64,000 nt of DNA, from NCBI RefSeq assembly GCF_900095845.1, contig NZ_FMIX01000004.1, positions 7,501 through 71,500 of the forward strand, read 5' to 3'. Positions 21,819-32,064 of the stretch are shown in pieces. Origin of the DNA: Streptococcus timonensis. Its GTDB lineage: Bacteria > Bacillota > Bacilli > Lactobacillales > Streptococcaceae. The notes beneath the pieces were generated by a model. That model worked only from the letters and a program-made list of their open reading frames with translations, had not been told where the DNA came from and searched no databases. Numbering within the stretch: position 1 is the stretch's first letter; each line of letters starts with the position of its first letter. A program made the position numbers and the translations under genes.

Positions 21819-23663
21819 TTATTCTTTCAAATGATATGAATAGCTAGCAACGACGACATCTTCGTGCCATCTGAGAGCATATTTTAATTTAAGGCTCATT
21901 TGATTGTGGAGGATATTTTGCCAAGGTTTGTTAGGGATAAATTGGGGTACTAGAACTGTAACCGTGTAGTTCTTTTTCTTGGCTTCTTGAGAAATCTTTC
22001 GAACATATCGAACTGTAGGTGTGATAATATCGCGATAGCTGGTATTAATGTTTTTTAGAGTAATATTTGGGAAGTAGTCGGAGAATTCTTGGAGGATTTC
22101 TTGGTCTTTTTCTTCGGTCTCCTTGGTAGAAATGTGCATGGCCAAAACTTCATCTCCTATGCTTTGAGCGTAATTAATCGCTCCGACGCTTACTCGAGTA
22201 ACATTTCCCACTAAGACAAGGACGACATTGCCGTCGTAGGTTTTCTTTTGAATTCCTTCATAAAGTCGAAGTTGTTTGGCTACTTTTTGGTAATGACTGT
22301 GGATGGACAGAAATAGGAAGGTTAGGACCAGGATAATTGGGAAGAATGGCCAGATATCTCCAAGCCTGAAGAGGAGTAGAATAAGGACGATGGCGTAACA
22401 AATGATAGCGCCGAGGATATTAGCAAAGGCAGATTTTAAGAAATGAGAGCCTTTTTCTTTTTTCCAGTGGCGAATCATCCCTGTTTGAGAAAGTGCAAAA
22501 GGAACGAAAACTCCGATAGTATAGAGAGGAATCAAGCGTTCTGTATTTCCGTTAAAAATGAGCAGAAGAATCATAGCACCAAAGGCTAGTGTTAAGATAC
22601 CGTTTGAGTAACCTAGGCGGTCCCCCTTCTCCATAAAGAGATGGGGCATGTACTTGTTCTTAGCCATATTGTAAGCCAACATTGGAAAGGCTGAAAAACC
22701 AGTATTTGCAGCGACAGCTAGGATTAGGGCTGTTGAGAATTGGAAGAGATAATAAACAATCTGACCGAGAGCTGAATCCCCTAAAATCCCTTTAGCCATT
22801 TGTGAGAGGATTGTTTCTCCGTGTTGAGGTGTAATGCCCATCCAGTAGTTTAAGAAGGTAATCCCTGCAAATAGAAATCCGAGAATCAGAGACATGATGG
22901 TCAGTGTCTGAGCAGCGTTCTTCTCTTTGGGAGTTTTGAAAAATGGAACGGCATTTGAGATGGCTTCAACCCCTGTTAGTGAAGCCGAACCGCTGGTAAA
23001 GGCTCTTAAAATTAGGACAATTGAGAGACTTGGGACAGTTTGACCAATTGCAGAAGTTGCATGATAGCTGAGAGAACCTGTCAACAGTTGGAAGATACCA
23101 AACAATAAGAGGAAGACGGTACTAAAGATAAAGAGATAGACAGGGATCATCAGAGAACTGGCGGATTCCTTCAAACCTCGTAGATTTAAAAGCATGAGCA
23201 AACATACTAGAAAAATGGAGATGTGGAGGTTATAGGGGTGGAGGGCAGGAAGTGCGGCAGTGATAGCGTCAGCGCCTGCAGCCACTGATACGGCTACTGT
23301 TAGCATATAGTCAACAAGCAGACTTCCCCCAGCAATCAAACCTAACTCAGGGGAGAGGTTTTCTCGAGTAACCATATAGGCACCTCCACCTTGAGGGTAG
23401 GCATGGATGATTTGTCTATAAGAAATGGTCAGGCTAGCTAATAGTAAGAGGACAAAAATGCCGATAGGAAGACTCCACCAGATAGCAAGCGGAGAAAGGC
23501 TGGCCAAGACGAGAACTACCTGTTCAGGTCCGTACGCAATAGATGATAGAGCATCGCTTGATAGCATTGCGAGTGCCTGTGTTTTTCCAAGTAGTCCTCC
23601 CTCGCCTTCAGTTAAGGACTTAAGGGGACGACCAATAAAGGTATATTTTAGTTTTGTAAACAT
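21819..23663 (-). CDS. KimA-type APC-superfamily potassium importer
   Basis: A 614-residue permease with about twelve membrane helices in residues 40-460 and a soluble C-terminal domain of about 150 residues. The N-terminal GRPLKSLTEGEGGLLGKTQA leading into LAMLSSDALSSIAYG is characteristic of the KimA (YdaO) group, high-affinity K+/H+ symporters inhibited by cyclic di-AMP. The ATG at 23663 has AAAGGAAAG before it; an earlier ATG ten codons upstream lacks one. It is divergent from tatD. Potassium as substrate is inferred from the family. Confidence 0.85.
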   Translation of the reverse strand: MFTKLKYTFIGRPLKSLTEGEGGLLGKTQALAMLSSDALSSIAYGPEQVVLVLASLSPLAIWWSLPIGIFVLLLLASLTISYRQIIHAYPQGGGAYMVTRENLSPELGLIAGGSLLVDYMLTVAVSVAAGADAITAALPALHPYNLHISIFLVCLLMLLNLRGLKESASSLMIPVYLFIFSTVFLLLFGIFQLLTGSLSYHATSAIGQTVPSLSIVLILRAFTSGSASLTGVEAISNAVPFFKTPKEKNAAQTLTIMSLILGFLFAGITFLNYWMGITPQHGETILSQMAKGILGDSALGQIVYYLFQFSTALILAVAANTGFSAFPMLAYNMAKNKYMPHLFMEKGDRLGYSNGILTLAFGAMILLLIFNGNTERLIPLYTIGVFVPFALSQTGMIRHWKKEKGSHFLKSAFANILGAIICYAIVLILLLFRLGDIWPFFPIILVLTFLFLSIHSHYQKVAKQLRLYEGIQKKTYDGNVVLVLVGNVTRVSVGAINYAQSIGDEVLAMHISTKETEEKDQEILQEFSDYFPNITLKNINTSYRDIITPTVRYVRKISQEAKKKNYTVTVLVPQFIPNKPWQNILHNQMSLKLKYALRWHEDVVVASYSYHLKE

Positions 23664-23782
23664 TTTCTTTCCTTTTCTGAAAAATTTCAACAAGAGTTAT
23701 TATACTGCTATGAAAAAAAGCCGTCAAGAAAAAATGAATGATTTCAAAATATTTTTTCCTATAAGGATGAGACTAGTTTTTT

Positions 23783-23791
23783 TGGTATAAT
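23783..23791 (+). promoter_or_regulatory. tatD promoter (extended -10)
   Basis: TGG followed by TATAAT at 23786-23791, giving a leader of about 22 nt that contains a GAGGA site before the tatD ATG. Confidence 0.7.
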
Positions 23792-23819
23792 AGAAGGTAG
23801 AAAAAACGAGGAAATATAA

Positions 23820-24596
23820 ATGATTTTTGATACTCATACACATTTAAATATAGAAGATTTTGCAGGAAGAGAAGATGAAGAATTAGCCTTGGCTGCTGAA
23901 ATGGGCGTGACTCGGATGAATATCGTGGGTTTTGACAAACCGACTATTGAGCGTGCTCTTGAACTAGTGGACAAGTATGACCAACTCTATGCGACGATTG
24001 GCTGGCATCCGACAGAGGCAGGAACCTACACAGAGGAAGTTGAGTCTTACTTGCTAGAAAAACTAAAACATCCTAAAGTTGTTGCCTTGGGTGAGATTGG
24101 TTTGGACTATCATTGGATGACAGCGCCTAAAGAAGTGCAGGAACAAGTTTTCCGTCGTCAGATTCAGCTATCTAAGGAACTGGACTTACCTTTTGTAGTT
24201 CACACCCGTGATGCGCTAGAAGACACCTATGAGATTATCAAGAGTGAAGGAGTTGGTCCTCGTGGTGGCATCATGCACTCCTTCTCAGGTTCTCTAGAGT
24301 GGGCTGAGAAGTTTGTGGAGTTAGGTATGACCATTTCATTTTCCGGGGTGGTGACCTTTAAAAAAGCGACAGACATTCAGGAGGCTGCAAAAGAGTTACC
24401 TTTGGATAAGATTTTGGTAGAGACAGATGCACCTTATCTAGCCCCTGTACCCAAGCGTGGTCGCGAAAACAAGACAGCTTACACGCGCTATGTAGTGGAC
24501 TTTATCGCCGATTTGCGTGGCATGACGACAGAAGAATTGGCAGCAGTGACAAGTGCCAATGCAGAAGGCATCTTTGGATTGGAAAGTAAATCATGA
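23820..24596 (+). CDS. tatD: TatD-family metal-dependent deoxyribonuclease
   Basis: The 258-residue amidohydrolase-fold enzyme has the metal ligands in FDTHTHL (residues 3-9), the glutamate in GEIGLDYHW near 90, HSFSG near 155 and the aspartate in VETDAPYLAP near 203. Family members are 3' exonucleases or hydrolases acting on damaged DNA. The gene overlaps rnmV by 4 bp (ATGA), a conserved Firmicute pair. Confidence 0.93.
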   Translation: MIFDTHTHLNIEDFAGREDEELALAAEMGVTRMNIVGFDKPTIERALELVDKYDQLYATIGWHPTEAGTYTEEVESYLLEKLKHPKVVALGEIGLDYHWMTAPKEVQEQVFRRQIQLSKELDLPFVVHTRDALEDTYEIIKSEGVGPRGGIMHSFSGSLEWAEKFVELGMTISFSGVVTFKKATDIQEAAKELPLDKILVETDAPYLAPVPKRGRENKTAYTRYVVDFIADLRGMTTEELAAVTSANAEGIFGLESKS

Positions 24597-25156
24597 AAGA
24601 GAAAATTTCCCAAGTCATCGTAGTTGAAGGACGCGATGATACGGCCAATCTTAAACGTTATTTTGATGTAGAGACCTATGAGACTCGTGGCTCGGCTATC
24701 AATGAACAGGACCTTGAACGAATCCAACGTCTACATGAACGCCATGGGGTGATTGTCTTTACAGATCCTGATTTTAACGGGGAACGCATTCGTCGGATGA
24801 TTATGACGGCAATTCCGACAGTCCAACACGCCTTTCTCAAACGTGACGAGGCCGTGCCTAAGTCCAAGACCAAGGGACGTTCGCTGGGAATCGAGCATGC
24901 CAGCTACGAGGACTTGAAAACAGCACTAGAACAAGCCACTGAGCAGTTTGAAGTAGAAAGCGACTTTGATATTAGCCGTAGTGACTTGATTCGTCTTGGT
25001 TTTCTAGCCGGAGCAGATAGCCGAAAACGCAGAGAATATCTAGGAGACTGTCTTCGTATCGGTTATTCCAATGGGAAACAACTCCTTAAACGTTTAGAAT
25101 TATTTGGGATCAGTTTAGCTGAAGTTGAAGAAGCTATGAAATCATATGAGAATTGA
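24593..25156 (+). CDS. rnmV: Ribonuclease M5
   Basis: The 187-residue Toprim-domain nuclease matures the ends of 5S rRNA with ribosomal protein uL18. The Toprim glutamate is in VIVVEGRDDTANL (residues 8-20) and the DxD motif is in VIVFTDPDFNGERIR near residue 55-69. It is translationally coupled to tatD. In many Firmicutes rnmV is followed by rsmA; here a 469-codon gene lies between them. Confidence 0.94.
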   Translation: MKEKISQVIVVEGRDDTANLKRYFDVETYETRGSAINEQDLERIQRLHERHGVIVFTDPDFNGERIRRMIMTAIPTVQHAFLKRDEAVPKSKTKGRSLGIEHASYEDLKTALEQATEQFEVESDFDISRSDLIRLGFLAGADSRKRREYLGDCLRIGYSNGKQLLKRLELFGISLAEVEEAMKSYEN

Positions 25157-25289
25157 GAAACTCCCCCAAAATGTGGAGGGAATGTGATACAATAGAAGTA
25201 ATCATATACGGTTTAATCAGGCTTGGTAGCAAGCATTAGAAAAGTGACTCCATAGGAATTGTGCTAAGTGGAGATAATGAGGAGAATTT

Positions 25290-26699
25290 ATGGGAATCTT
25301 TGATTATTTGAAAAAGGCAGAAACAACTGAATCCAATAAGGAAGCAGAAGAGGCGAAAGGCAATGCTTGCGTGGGTGTTCTAGATTTGTTTCCGATGAAG
25401 GAAACGAATCAATTATTGATTGTTGGGAGTCTAGAAGGTAGTATCAAGGTTGGAGATCAGTTGCAGTTTTGCAATCCCGACCAAGGAATGGAAAGTCTTG
25501 GTACTGTAGAGGTTAAAAAACTCAGCAGTCAAAACAAAGATGCAGATAGTCTAACGGATCAAGTTCTTGCCCATCTAGTGGTTGATAGGAATCCTTCTTT
25601 GGATAAATTGAAAAAAGGAAGTGTACTCTTTAGTTCAGGTGTTGAGGAAGAGCAAAAATTATCTAGCTATTCAGATGCTCTTTACCGTGCTTTTGTAGCC
25701 ATCCAAGAGGGGCAATTGACTAATGAAGACTATTTGGCAGCTAGCCTTGATGACAGCGTAGAGATTTCACGTCTCTTTTTATGGAAATGCCGTCAAAATC
25801 AGGAAACTGAAAGTGAAGAAAGCTATCAAGCCAACACTCGCAAGTTGGAACGTCTCGCGAAAATCGTCAAGGACAAGTTGTTAGCAGCAGATTCAGTTTA
25901 TGCAGTTTATTCAGAAAAAACAGGCGAACCCTATCTTTTTTCAACGACCTATGACAGGGGAGAAGAGGGCTATCTTTGCACGGATCCCATGATTATGCTT
26001 TTGACACCATCTTGGTATCGCCAATTCAAGGAAACCATTGACAGCCGACCAAACTCAGTCGTCAAACTGATTGAAAATACGGAAGATAAAAAAGGGATTG
26101 AAAATTTCCTTGGAACAGCTTTTTACTTAAATGGTGCCTTGGGAGCAATCTTTAATTCCAAGGAAGTTAGCATCAGTGCTTCAGCTTTGGTTCAAAAACC
26201 AGATTTTTCTGATTTACCAGAAATACAAGTGCCTGTTATGAATCCCGACCTGGTAAGGTGGATGCTCTTGATGGGGCAGATGGACCAACCGACTACAGAA
26301 GAGCAAGAACTAGTTTATGGACTTTACTACAAGTTCTTCTCTATGGCTATGCCTAAAGCAAAATTCTTGCTTCCATTAGATGCAGCATCAGGATTCCCAG
26401 AGGATAATTCAGAAGGGAATTCCTTTGTTTTGGAAAAAGACGCTAACTTTAATATTCCCGTTAGAGAAGGAAAAGATGGACGAAATTCCGTCCCAGTCTT
26501 TACCGATTGGAAACGTCTGAGAATGGTCTTTGATGAAAAGTGGAATGGCATGATTGAAGAAGCTGGAGGCATGATTGAAGGTTTTGACTATGCCATAAAC
26601 CCCACGGAATACTATGAAGCAGGTGCTTATGTTAGTCTAACAGCTTTTAAAGAAATGCAAGAGCTCAGTGACAAGCAAAGAGGAAGAGCTCAAGATTAG
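25290..26699 (+). CDS. Two-domain protein: EF-Tu domain-2-like barrel plus SseB-like domain
   Basis: 469 residues, soluble and acidic. Residues about 25-115 (GVLDLFPMKETNQLLIVGSL through SIKVGDQL) look like the beta-barrel of translation-factor domain 2. The C-terminal segment near 390-445 (VPVFTDWKRLRMVFDE then EGFDYAINP) resembles the SseB N-terminal domain. The middle has no family I recognise. GAGGAG precedes the ATG, and an extended -10 (TGATACAAT) lies about 95 nt upstream. The gene is placed between rnmV and rsmA. Function is unknown; both domain calls are by eye. Confidence 0.6.
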   Translation: MGIFDYLKKAETTESNKEAEEAKGNACVGVLDLFPMKETNQLLIVGSLEGSIKVGDQLQFCNPDQGMESLGTVEVKKLSSQNKDADSLTDQVLAHLVVDRNPSLDKLKKGSVLFSSGVEEEQKLSSYSDALYRAFVAIQEGQLTNEDYLAASLDDSVEISRLFLWKCRQNQETESEESYQANTRKLERLAKIVKDKLLAADSVYAVYSEKTGEPYLFSTTYDRGEEGYLCTDPMIMLLTPSWYRQFKETIDSRPNSVVKLIENTEDKKGIENFLGTAFYLNGALGAIFNSKEVSISASALVQKPDFSDLPEIQVPVMNPDLVRWMLLMGQMDQPTTEEQELVYGLYYKFFSMAMPKAKFLLPLDAASGFPEDNSEGNSFVLEKDANFNIPVREGKDGRNSVPVFTDWKRLRMVFDEKWNGMIEEAGGMIEGFDYAINPTEYYEAGAYVSLTAFKEMQELSDKQRGRAQD

Positions 26700-26729
26700 A
26701 AAGTTCTTTAAAATTAGAAAAGAGAATAG

Positions 26730-27602
26730 ATGAGAATTGCAGATTATAGCGTGACCAAGGCAGTACTGGAGCGTCACGGTTTTACCTTTAAAAAATCCTT
26801 CGGGCAAAATTTCTTGACCGATACCAATATCCTTCAAAAAATTGTGGATACGGCTGAGATTGATGATCAAGTCAATGTTATCGAAATCGGGCCAGGAATT
26901 GGTGCTTTGACGGAATTTCTAGCTGAACGTGCAGCTCAAGTTATGGCCTTTGAGATTGACCACCGTTTGGTGCCAATCCTAGCTGATACTCTGCGTGATT
27001 TTGATAATGTGACCGTAGTCAATGAGGATATTCTCAAGGTTGATTTGGCGCAGCATATCCAAAATTTTAAAAATCCTGACTTACCAATTAAGGTAGTAGC
27101 AAACTTGCCTTACTATATCACGACGCCTATTCTCATGCACTTGATTGAAAGTGGCATTCCTTTTAGTGAGTTTGTGGTCATGATGCAAAAAGAGGTGGCA
27201 GATCGTATCTCTGCTAAGCCAAATACCAAGGCTTACGGTAGTTTGTCAATTGCAGTTCAGTATTATATGACGGCTAAGGTTGCCTTTATCGTGCCTCGTA
27301 CAGTATTTGTGCCAGCGCCCAACGTGGACTCAGCTATCCTAAAAATGGTGCGCCGTCCAGAACCGGCTGTAGCAGTGGAAGACGAGAACTTCTTCTTTAA
27401 GGTTTCCAAGGCTAGTTTTACTCATCGTCGTAAAACCCTGTGGAACAACTTGACAGGTTACTTTGGGAAATCTGAAGAAGTCAAGGATAAATTGACCAAG
27501 GCTTTGGACCAAGCAGGCTTGTCACCATCTGTACGTGGTGAAGCTCTTGGTTTAGAAGAATTTGCCAGTCTAGCAGACGCACTTAAAGAACAAGGACTCT
27601 AA
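26730..27602 (+). CDS. rsmA: 16S rRNA dimethyladenosine transferase
   Basis: The 290-residue SAM methyltransferase (KsgA) dimethylates two adjacent adenosines in the 3' hairpin of 16S rRNA late in 30S assembly. The N-terminus [11 protein letters not shown], the SAM loop [14 protein letters not shown] near residue 52 and the catalytic [10 protein letters not shown] near residue 124 are intact. It is followed one base later by rsgA, another 30S maturation factor. Loss of this gene gives kasugamycin resistance in other bacteria. Confidence 0.97.
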   Translation: MRIADYSVTKAVLERHGFTFKKSFGQNFLTDTNILQKIVDTAEIDDQVNVIEIGPGIGALTEFLAERAAQVMAFEIDHRLVPILADTLRDFDNVTVVNEDILKVDLAQHIQNFKNPDLPIKVVANLPYYITTPILMHLIESGIPFSEFVVMMQKEVADRISAKPNTKAYGSLSIAVQYYMTAKVAFIVPRTVFVPAPNVDSAILKMVRRPEPAVAVEDENFFFKVSKASFTHRRKTLWNNLTGYFGKSEEVKDKLTKALDQAGLSPSVRGEALGLEEFASLADALKEQGL

Positions 27603-27603
27603 G

Positions 27604-28482
27604 ATGCAGGGACAAATTATTAAAGCCTTAGCGGGTTTCTACTATGTAGAGAGTGATGGCAAGGTTTATCAAACACGCGCACGTGGGAATTTTCGTAAAA
27701 AAGGTCACACACCCTATGTTGGGGATTGGGTAGATTTTTCTGCGGAAGAGAACTCAGAAGGCTATATATTAGAAATTCATGAACGAAAAAATAGTCTGGT
27801 TCGTCCACCCATTGTCAATATTGACCAAGCCGTTGTCATTATGTCCGTTAAAGAACCTGACTTTAATAGCAACTTGTTGGATCGCTTCTTGGTTCTTTTA
27901 GAGCACAAGGGGATTCATCCTATCGTCTATATTTCCAAGATGGACTTACTGGAAGATGGGGGAGAACTGGATTTTTACGAGCAGACCTATGGTGCTATTG
28001 GATACGACTTTATGACTAGTAAAGAGGAACTCTTGCCCTTGTTGACAGACAAAGTGACAGTCTTTATGGGGCAGACAGGTGTTGGGAAGTCAACCCTGCT
28101 TAATAAAATTGCACCTGACCTCAATCTCGAAACAGGAGAAATCTCAGACAGTCTAGGTCGTGGTCGCCATACTACTCGAGCTGTTAGTTTTTACAACCTT
28201 AATGGTGGCAAAATCGCAGATACACCAGGTTTTTCGTCGCTAGATTATGAAGTATCAAGTGCTGAAGAGCTGAACCAGGCCTTTCCAGAGATTGCCTCTG
28301 TAAGCCGAGACTGCAAGTTCCGTACTTGTACGCATACTCATGAGCCATCTTGTGCAGTGAAACCAGCAGTAGAAGAGGGCGTCATTGCAAACTTCCGTTT
28401 CGACAACTATCTGCAATTCCTCAGTGAGATTGAAAATCGTAGAGAAACCTATAAAAAAGTCAGCAAAAAAATTCAAAAATAA
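27604..28482 (+). CDS. rsgA: Ribosome small-subunit-dependent GTPase RsgA
   Basis: The 292-residue circularly permuted GTPase has an N-terminal OB domain (1-65), then G4 (SKMDL), G1 ([12 protein letters not shown] near residue 158) and G3 (DTPGFSS near 207). A C-terminal zinc knuckle follows ([14 protein letters not shown] near residue 238). It checks 30S subunits during late assembly and leaves on GTP hydrolysis. It is one base downstream of rsmA and followed by rpe, the common Firmicute order. Confidence 0.96.
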   Translation: MQGQIIKALAGFYYVESDGKVYQTRARGNFRKKGHTPYVGDWVDFSAEENSEGYILEIHERKNSLVRPPIVNIDQAVVIMSVKEPDFNSNLLDRFLVLLEHKGIHPIVYISKMDLLEDGGELDFYEQTYGAIGYDFMTSKEELLPLLTDKVTVFMGQTGVGKSTLLNKIAPDLNLETGEISDSLGRGRHTTRAVSFYNLNGGKIADTPGFSSLDYEVSSAEELNQAFPEIASVSRDCKFRTCTHTHEPSCAVKPAVEEGVIANFRFDNYLQFLSEIENRRETYKKVSKKIQK

Positions 28483-28492
28483 GGAGAAACCT

Positions 28493-29149
28493 ATGTCTCA
28501 ATACAAGATTGCTCCGTCAATTCTGGCAGCAGATTATGCCAACTTTGAACGTGAAATTAAACGCCTAGAAGCAACTGGGGCAGAATACGCCCATATCGAT
28601 ATCATGGATGGTCACTTTGTACCTCAGATCAGCTTTGGTGCAGGTGTAGTCGAAAGTCTTCGACCTCATAGTAAGATGGTCTTTGACTGCCACTTGATGG
28701 TATCAAATCCTGAACACCATTTAGAAGACTTTGCGCGTGCAGGAGCAGATATCATCAGCATTCACGTAGAGGCAACACCTCACATCCATGGAGCTCTTCA
28801 AAAGATTCGCTCTCTTGGTGTCAAACCTTCGGTCGTCATCAATCCTGGTACGCCTGTTGAAGCTATTAAGCATGTGCTTCACCTAGTTGACCAAGTTTTG
28901 GTCATGACGGTGAATCCTGGTTTTGGTGGGCAAGCCTTTCTACCTGAGACCATGGATAAGATACGTGAGCTAGTAGCCCTTCGTGAAGAAAAAGGATTGA
29001 ACTTTGAGATTGAAGTGGATGGCGGGATTGATGATCAAACTATTGCTCAAGCCAAAGAAGCTGGTGCTACAGTCTTTGTAGCAGGGTCTTATGTTTTTAA
29101 GGGAGATGTCAATGAACGAGTGCAAGCACTCCGAAAACAATTGGACTAA
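28493..29149 (+). CDS. rpe: Ribulose-phosphate 3-epimerase
   Basis: The 218-residue TIM-barrel enzyme of the pentose phosphate pathway interconverts ribulose-5-phosphate and xylulose-5-phosphate. Metal and catalytic residues are in APSILAADY (7-15), HIDIMDGHFVP near 37, DCHLMV near 66 and EVDGGID near 177. The ATG at 28493 follows AAGGAG; upstream in-frame codons overlap rsgA and are not used. Confidence 0.96.
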   Translation: MSQYKIAPSILAADYANFEREIKRLEATGAEYAHIDIMDGHFVPQISFGAGVVESLRPHSKMVFDCHLMVSNPEHHLEDFARAGADIISIHVEATPHIHGALQKIRSLGVKPSVVINPGTPVEAIKHVLHLVDQVLVMTVNPGFGGQAFLPETMDKIRELVALREEKGLNFEIEVDGGIDDQTIAQAKEAGATVFVAGSYVFKGDVNERVQALRKQLD

Positions 29150-29774
29150 AGTAGCGGTTTTTGCTGGTGGGGACCGAGGACATTATCGGACAGATTTTGA
29201 TTGTTTTGTCGGTGTGGACCGTGGGTCACTCTGGATACTGGAGGAAAAACTTCCTCTTGCTCTAGCTGTTGGGGATTTTGATTCTGTGACTGTGGAAGAA
29301 CGTCAGTTGATTCAAAAGCATGCTCAATACTTTGTACAAGCTCAGCCAGAAAAAGATGATACGGATCTGGAACTAGCACTTTTAACGATTTTTGAAAAAA
29401 ATCCTCAAGCACAAGTGACCATTTTTGGTGCCCTAGGTGGTCGTATTGACCATATGCTGGCCAATGTCTTTCTTCCGAGCAATCCCAAGTTGGTAGCTTT
29501 TATGCGCCAAATAGAGATTGAGGATGGGCAAAATTTGATTAGCTATTGCCCAGAAGGCACCAGTCGGTTAGAACTACGTTCGGACTATAATTATCTAGCT
29601 TTTATGCCTGTGAGGGATAGTCAGTTGACTATTATCGGAGCCAAGTATGAATTGACTGAGGCGAATTTTTTCTTTAAGAAAGTTTACGCTTCTAACGAAT
29701 ATATAGATAGGGAAGTTTCGGTGACTTGCCCAGATGGCTATGTAGTCGTGCTGCATAGCAAGGACAGGAGATAG
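29112..29774 (+). CDS. thiN: Thiamine pyrophosphokinase
   Basis: About 220 residues. The enzyme transfers pyrophosphate from ATP to thiamine, making the cofactor directly. Motifs are VGDFDSV near residue 58, EKDDTDLELAL near 85 and GGRIDHMLAN near 112. The start is uncertain because no ATG lies next to the conserved TKVAVFAGG. The ATG at 29112 has GGGAG 6 nt upstream and gives an overlap of 38 bp with rpe, suggesting coupling. The catalytic residues are present, so the gene is probably functional. Confidence 0.92.
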   Translation: MNECKHSENNWTKVAVFAGGDRGHYRTDFDCFVGVDRGSLWILEEKLPLALAVGDFDSVTVEERQLIQKHAQYFVQAQPEKDDTDLELALLTIFEKNPQAQVTIFGALGGRIDHMLANVFLPSNPKLVAFMRQIEIEDGQNLISYCPEGTSRLELRSDYNYLAFMPVRDSQLTIIGAKYELTEANFFFKKVYASNEYIDREVSVTCPDGYVVVLHSKDRR

Positions 29775-29775
29775 G

Positions 29776-31032
29776 ATGGAGATTATATTACTACTGTTAC
29801 TAATTGCTAACCTAGCCGGCCTCTTTCTTATTTGGCAGAGGCAGGAAAAGCAGGAGAACTATCTGACTAAAAGTTTAGAAGACCAGGCAGATAACCTTTC
29901 AGACCAGTTAGATTATCGTTTTGAACAAGCGCGACAAGCAAGTCAGCTGGACCAAAAAAATCTAGAAGTGGCTGTTAGCGACCGTTTGCAGGAGGTGCGA
30001 ATCGAATTGCACCAAGGTCTAACCCAGGTTCGACAGGAGATGAATGAAAACCTCCTCCAAACCAGAGATAAGACTGACCAACGCCTTCAGGCCTTGCAGG
30101 AGTCAAATGAGCAACGTTTGGAACAGATGCGTCAAACGGTTGAGGAAAAGTTAGAAAAAACCTTGCAGACACGCTTGCAGGCGTCTTTCGAGACAGTTTC
30201 CAAGCAATTGGAATCTGTCAATCGCGGCCTTGGAGAAATGCAGACGGTTGCCCGTGATGTAGGAGCCCTTAATAAGGTCTTATCTGGTACAAAATCTCGA
30301 GGAATTCTAGGAGAATTACAACTGGGGCAGATTATCGAAGATATCATGACACCTGCCCAGTATGAGCGAGAATTTGCAACGGTTGAAAATTCGAGTGAGC
30401 GAGTCGAGTACGCCATCAAGTTGCCTGGGCAAGGTGACCAGGAATATGTTTATCTACCAATTGACTCTAAGTTTCCACTGGCAGATTATTACCGCCTTGA
30501 AGAAGCCTATGAAGCAGGTGATAAGGATGAGATTGAGCGTTGTCGTAAATCTCTCCTAGCAAGTGTTAAACGTTTTGCTAAAGATATCAAGAGTAAGTAT
30601 CTGGCACCGCCACAGACGACAAATTTTGGTGTCTTGTTTGTTCCAACAGAAGGACTCTATTCAGAAATCGTTCGTAATCCGATTTTCTTTGATGATTTGA
30701 GACGGGAGGAGCAGATTATTGTCGCAGGTCCAAGTACCTTGTCAGCCCTCCTTAATTCACTTTCTGTTGGGTTCAAGACTCTCAATATCCAAAAGAGTGC
30801 AGATCATATTAGTAAAACCCTAGCTAGTGTCAAGACTGAATTTGGAAAATTTGGTGGCATCTTAGTCAAGGCCCAAAAACATCTGCAACATGCCTCTGGC
30901 AATATTGATGATCTATTAAACCGTCGCACCACAGCTATCGAGCGAACTCTCCGGCATATTGAGTTATCAGAAGGAGAGCCAATGCTTGACCTACTCCAGT
31001 TCCAAGAAGATGAGGAAGATTATGAAGATTAG
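29776..31032 (+). CDS. rmuC: RmuC-family DNA recombination protein
   Basis: 418 residues. An N-terminal membrane helix (1-20) is followed by a long coiled coil (about 22-150, glutamine-rich) and then the nuclease-like RmuC domain (about 165-380, with YLPIDSKFPLADY). RmuC proteins limit rearrangements between inverted repeats in E. coli. It starts one base after thiN, and its final codons overlap the start of cbf. Confidence 0.93.
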   Translation: MEIILLLLLIANLAGLFLIWQRQEKQENYLTKSLEDQADNLSDQLDYRFEQARQASQLDQKNLEVAVSDRLQEVRIELHQGLTQVRQEMNENLLQTRDKTDQRLQALQESNEQRLEQMRQTVEEKLEKTLQTRLQASFETVSKQLESVNRGLGEMQTVARDVGALNKVLSGTKSRGILGELQLGQIIEDIMTPAQYEREFATVENSSERVEYAIKLPGQGDQEYVYLPIDSKFPLADYYRLEEAYEAGDKDEIERCRKSLLASVKRFAKDIKSKYLAPPQTTNFGVLFVPTEGLYSEIVRNPIFFDDLRREEQIIVAGPSTLSALLNSLSVGFKTLNIQKSADHISKTLASVKTEFGKFGGILVKAQKHLQHASGNIDDLLNRRTTAIERTLRHIELSEGEPMLDLLQFQEDEEDYED

Positions 31033-31963
31033 TAACATGAAGAAAGACGAGTACTTTGAAGGTTTTTACCTGATTAAGTCAGCTGATTTAAGGCAAACTC
31101 GTGCAGGAAAAAACTACCTTGCTTTTACCTTCCAGGATGATAGTGGGGAAATCGAAGGCAAGTTATGGGATGCTCAACCGCACAACGTTGCAGCCTTTAC
31201 AGCAGGTAAAGTAGTCCATATGCAAGGACGAAGGGAAGTGTATAATAACACTCCACAAGTCAATCAAATTACACTGCGTTTGCCTCAGCCTGGAGAGCCT
31301 AATGATCCAGCTGATTTTAAGATAAAATCTCCAGTAGACGTCAAGGTAATCCGTGATTACATGGCTCAGATGATTTTCAAGATTGAAAATCCTATCTGGC
31401 AACGTATCGTTAGGAGTCTTTATACTAAGTACGATAAGCAGTTTTATTCGTACCCAGCTGCTAAAACTAATCACCATGCCTTTGAAACAGGTTTGGCCTA
31501 TCATACAGCTACAATGGTACGTTTGGCTGATGCAATAGGAGAAGTTTATCCTCAACTCAATAAAAGTCTATTATATGCAGGAATCATGCTCCATGATTTA
31601 GCTAAAGTCATCGAGTTAACGGGCCCTGATCAGACTGAGTATACAGTGAGAGGAAATCTTTTAGGGCACATTGCTTTGATTGATAGTGAAATTACAAAAA
31701 CAGTCTCAGAGCTTGGAATCGATGATACCAAAGAAGAGGTTGTCCTTCTTCGTCATGTCATTCTCAGTCACCATGGTCTCCTTGAGTACGGAAGCCCAGT
31801 CCGTCCACGCATTATGGAGGCAGAGATTATTCACATGATTGACAATCTTGACGCAAGTATGATGATGATGTCAACGGCTCTCGCTCTTGTCGATGAGGGA
31901 GAAATGACCAATAAGGTCTTTGCTATGGACAATCGTTCCTTCTACAAACCAAAATTAGACTAG
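31022..31963 (+). CDS. yhaM: 3'-5' exoribonuclease YhaM (CMP-binding factor Cbf1)
   Basis: The 313-residue protein has an N-terminal OB fold (residues 15-90) and an HD phosphohydrolase domain (about 155-290) with HHAFETGLAYHT and MLHDLAK. It trims 3' ends of RNA; in pneumococcus this enzyme, called Cbf1, shapes the 3' ends and abundance of small RNAs. The ATG at 31022 overlaps rmuC by 11 bp. A later ATG (31037) is possible. A terminator follows. Confidence 0.94.
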   Translation: MKISNMKKDEYFEGFYLIKSADLRQTRAGKNYLAFTFQDDSGEIEGKLWDAQPHNVAAFTAGKVVHMQGRREVYNNTPQVNQITLRLPQPGEPNDPADFKIKSPVDVKVIRDYMAQMIFKIENPIWQRIVRSLYTKYDKQFYSYPAAKTNHHAFETGLAYHTATMVRLADAIGEVYPQLNKSLLYAGIMLHDLAKVIELTGPDQTEYTVRGNLLGHIALIDSEITKTVSELGIDDTKEEVVLLRHVILSHHGLLEYGSPVRPRIMEAEIIHMIDNLDASMMMMSTALALVDEGEMTNKVFAMDNRSFYKPKLD

Positions 31964-31976
31964 AAACTAAAAAAAT

Positions 31977-32008
31977 GAACTTTATTTTGATAATAAAGTT
32001 CGTTTTTT
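31977..32008 (+). terminator. Terminator after yhaM
   Basis: GAACTTTATT pairs with AATAAAGTTC around a short loop, followed by GTTTTTTT. Confidence 0.85.
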
Positions 32009-32064
32009 TACTGTATTATGTTATAATGAGAAAAAGACTAAATAAAAAGAACGGTGAATACGTA

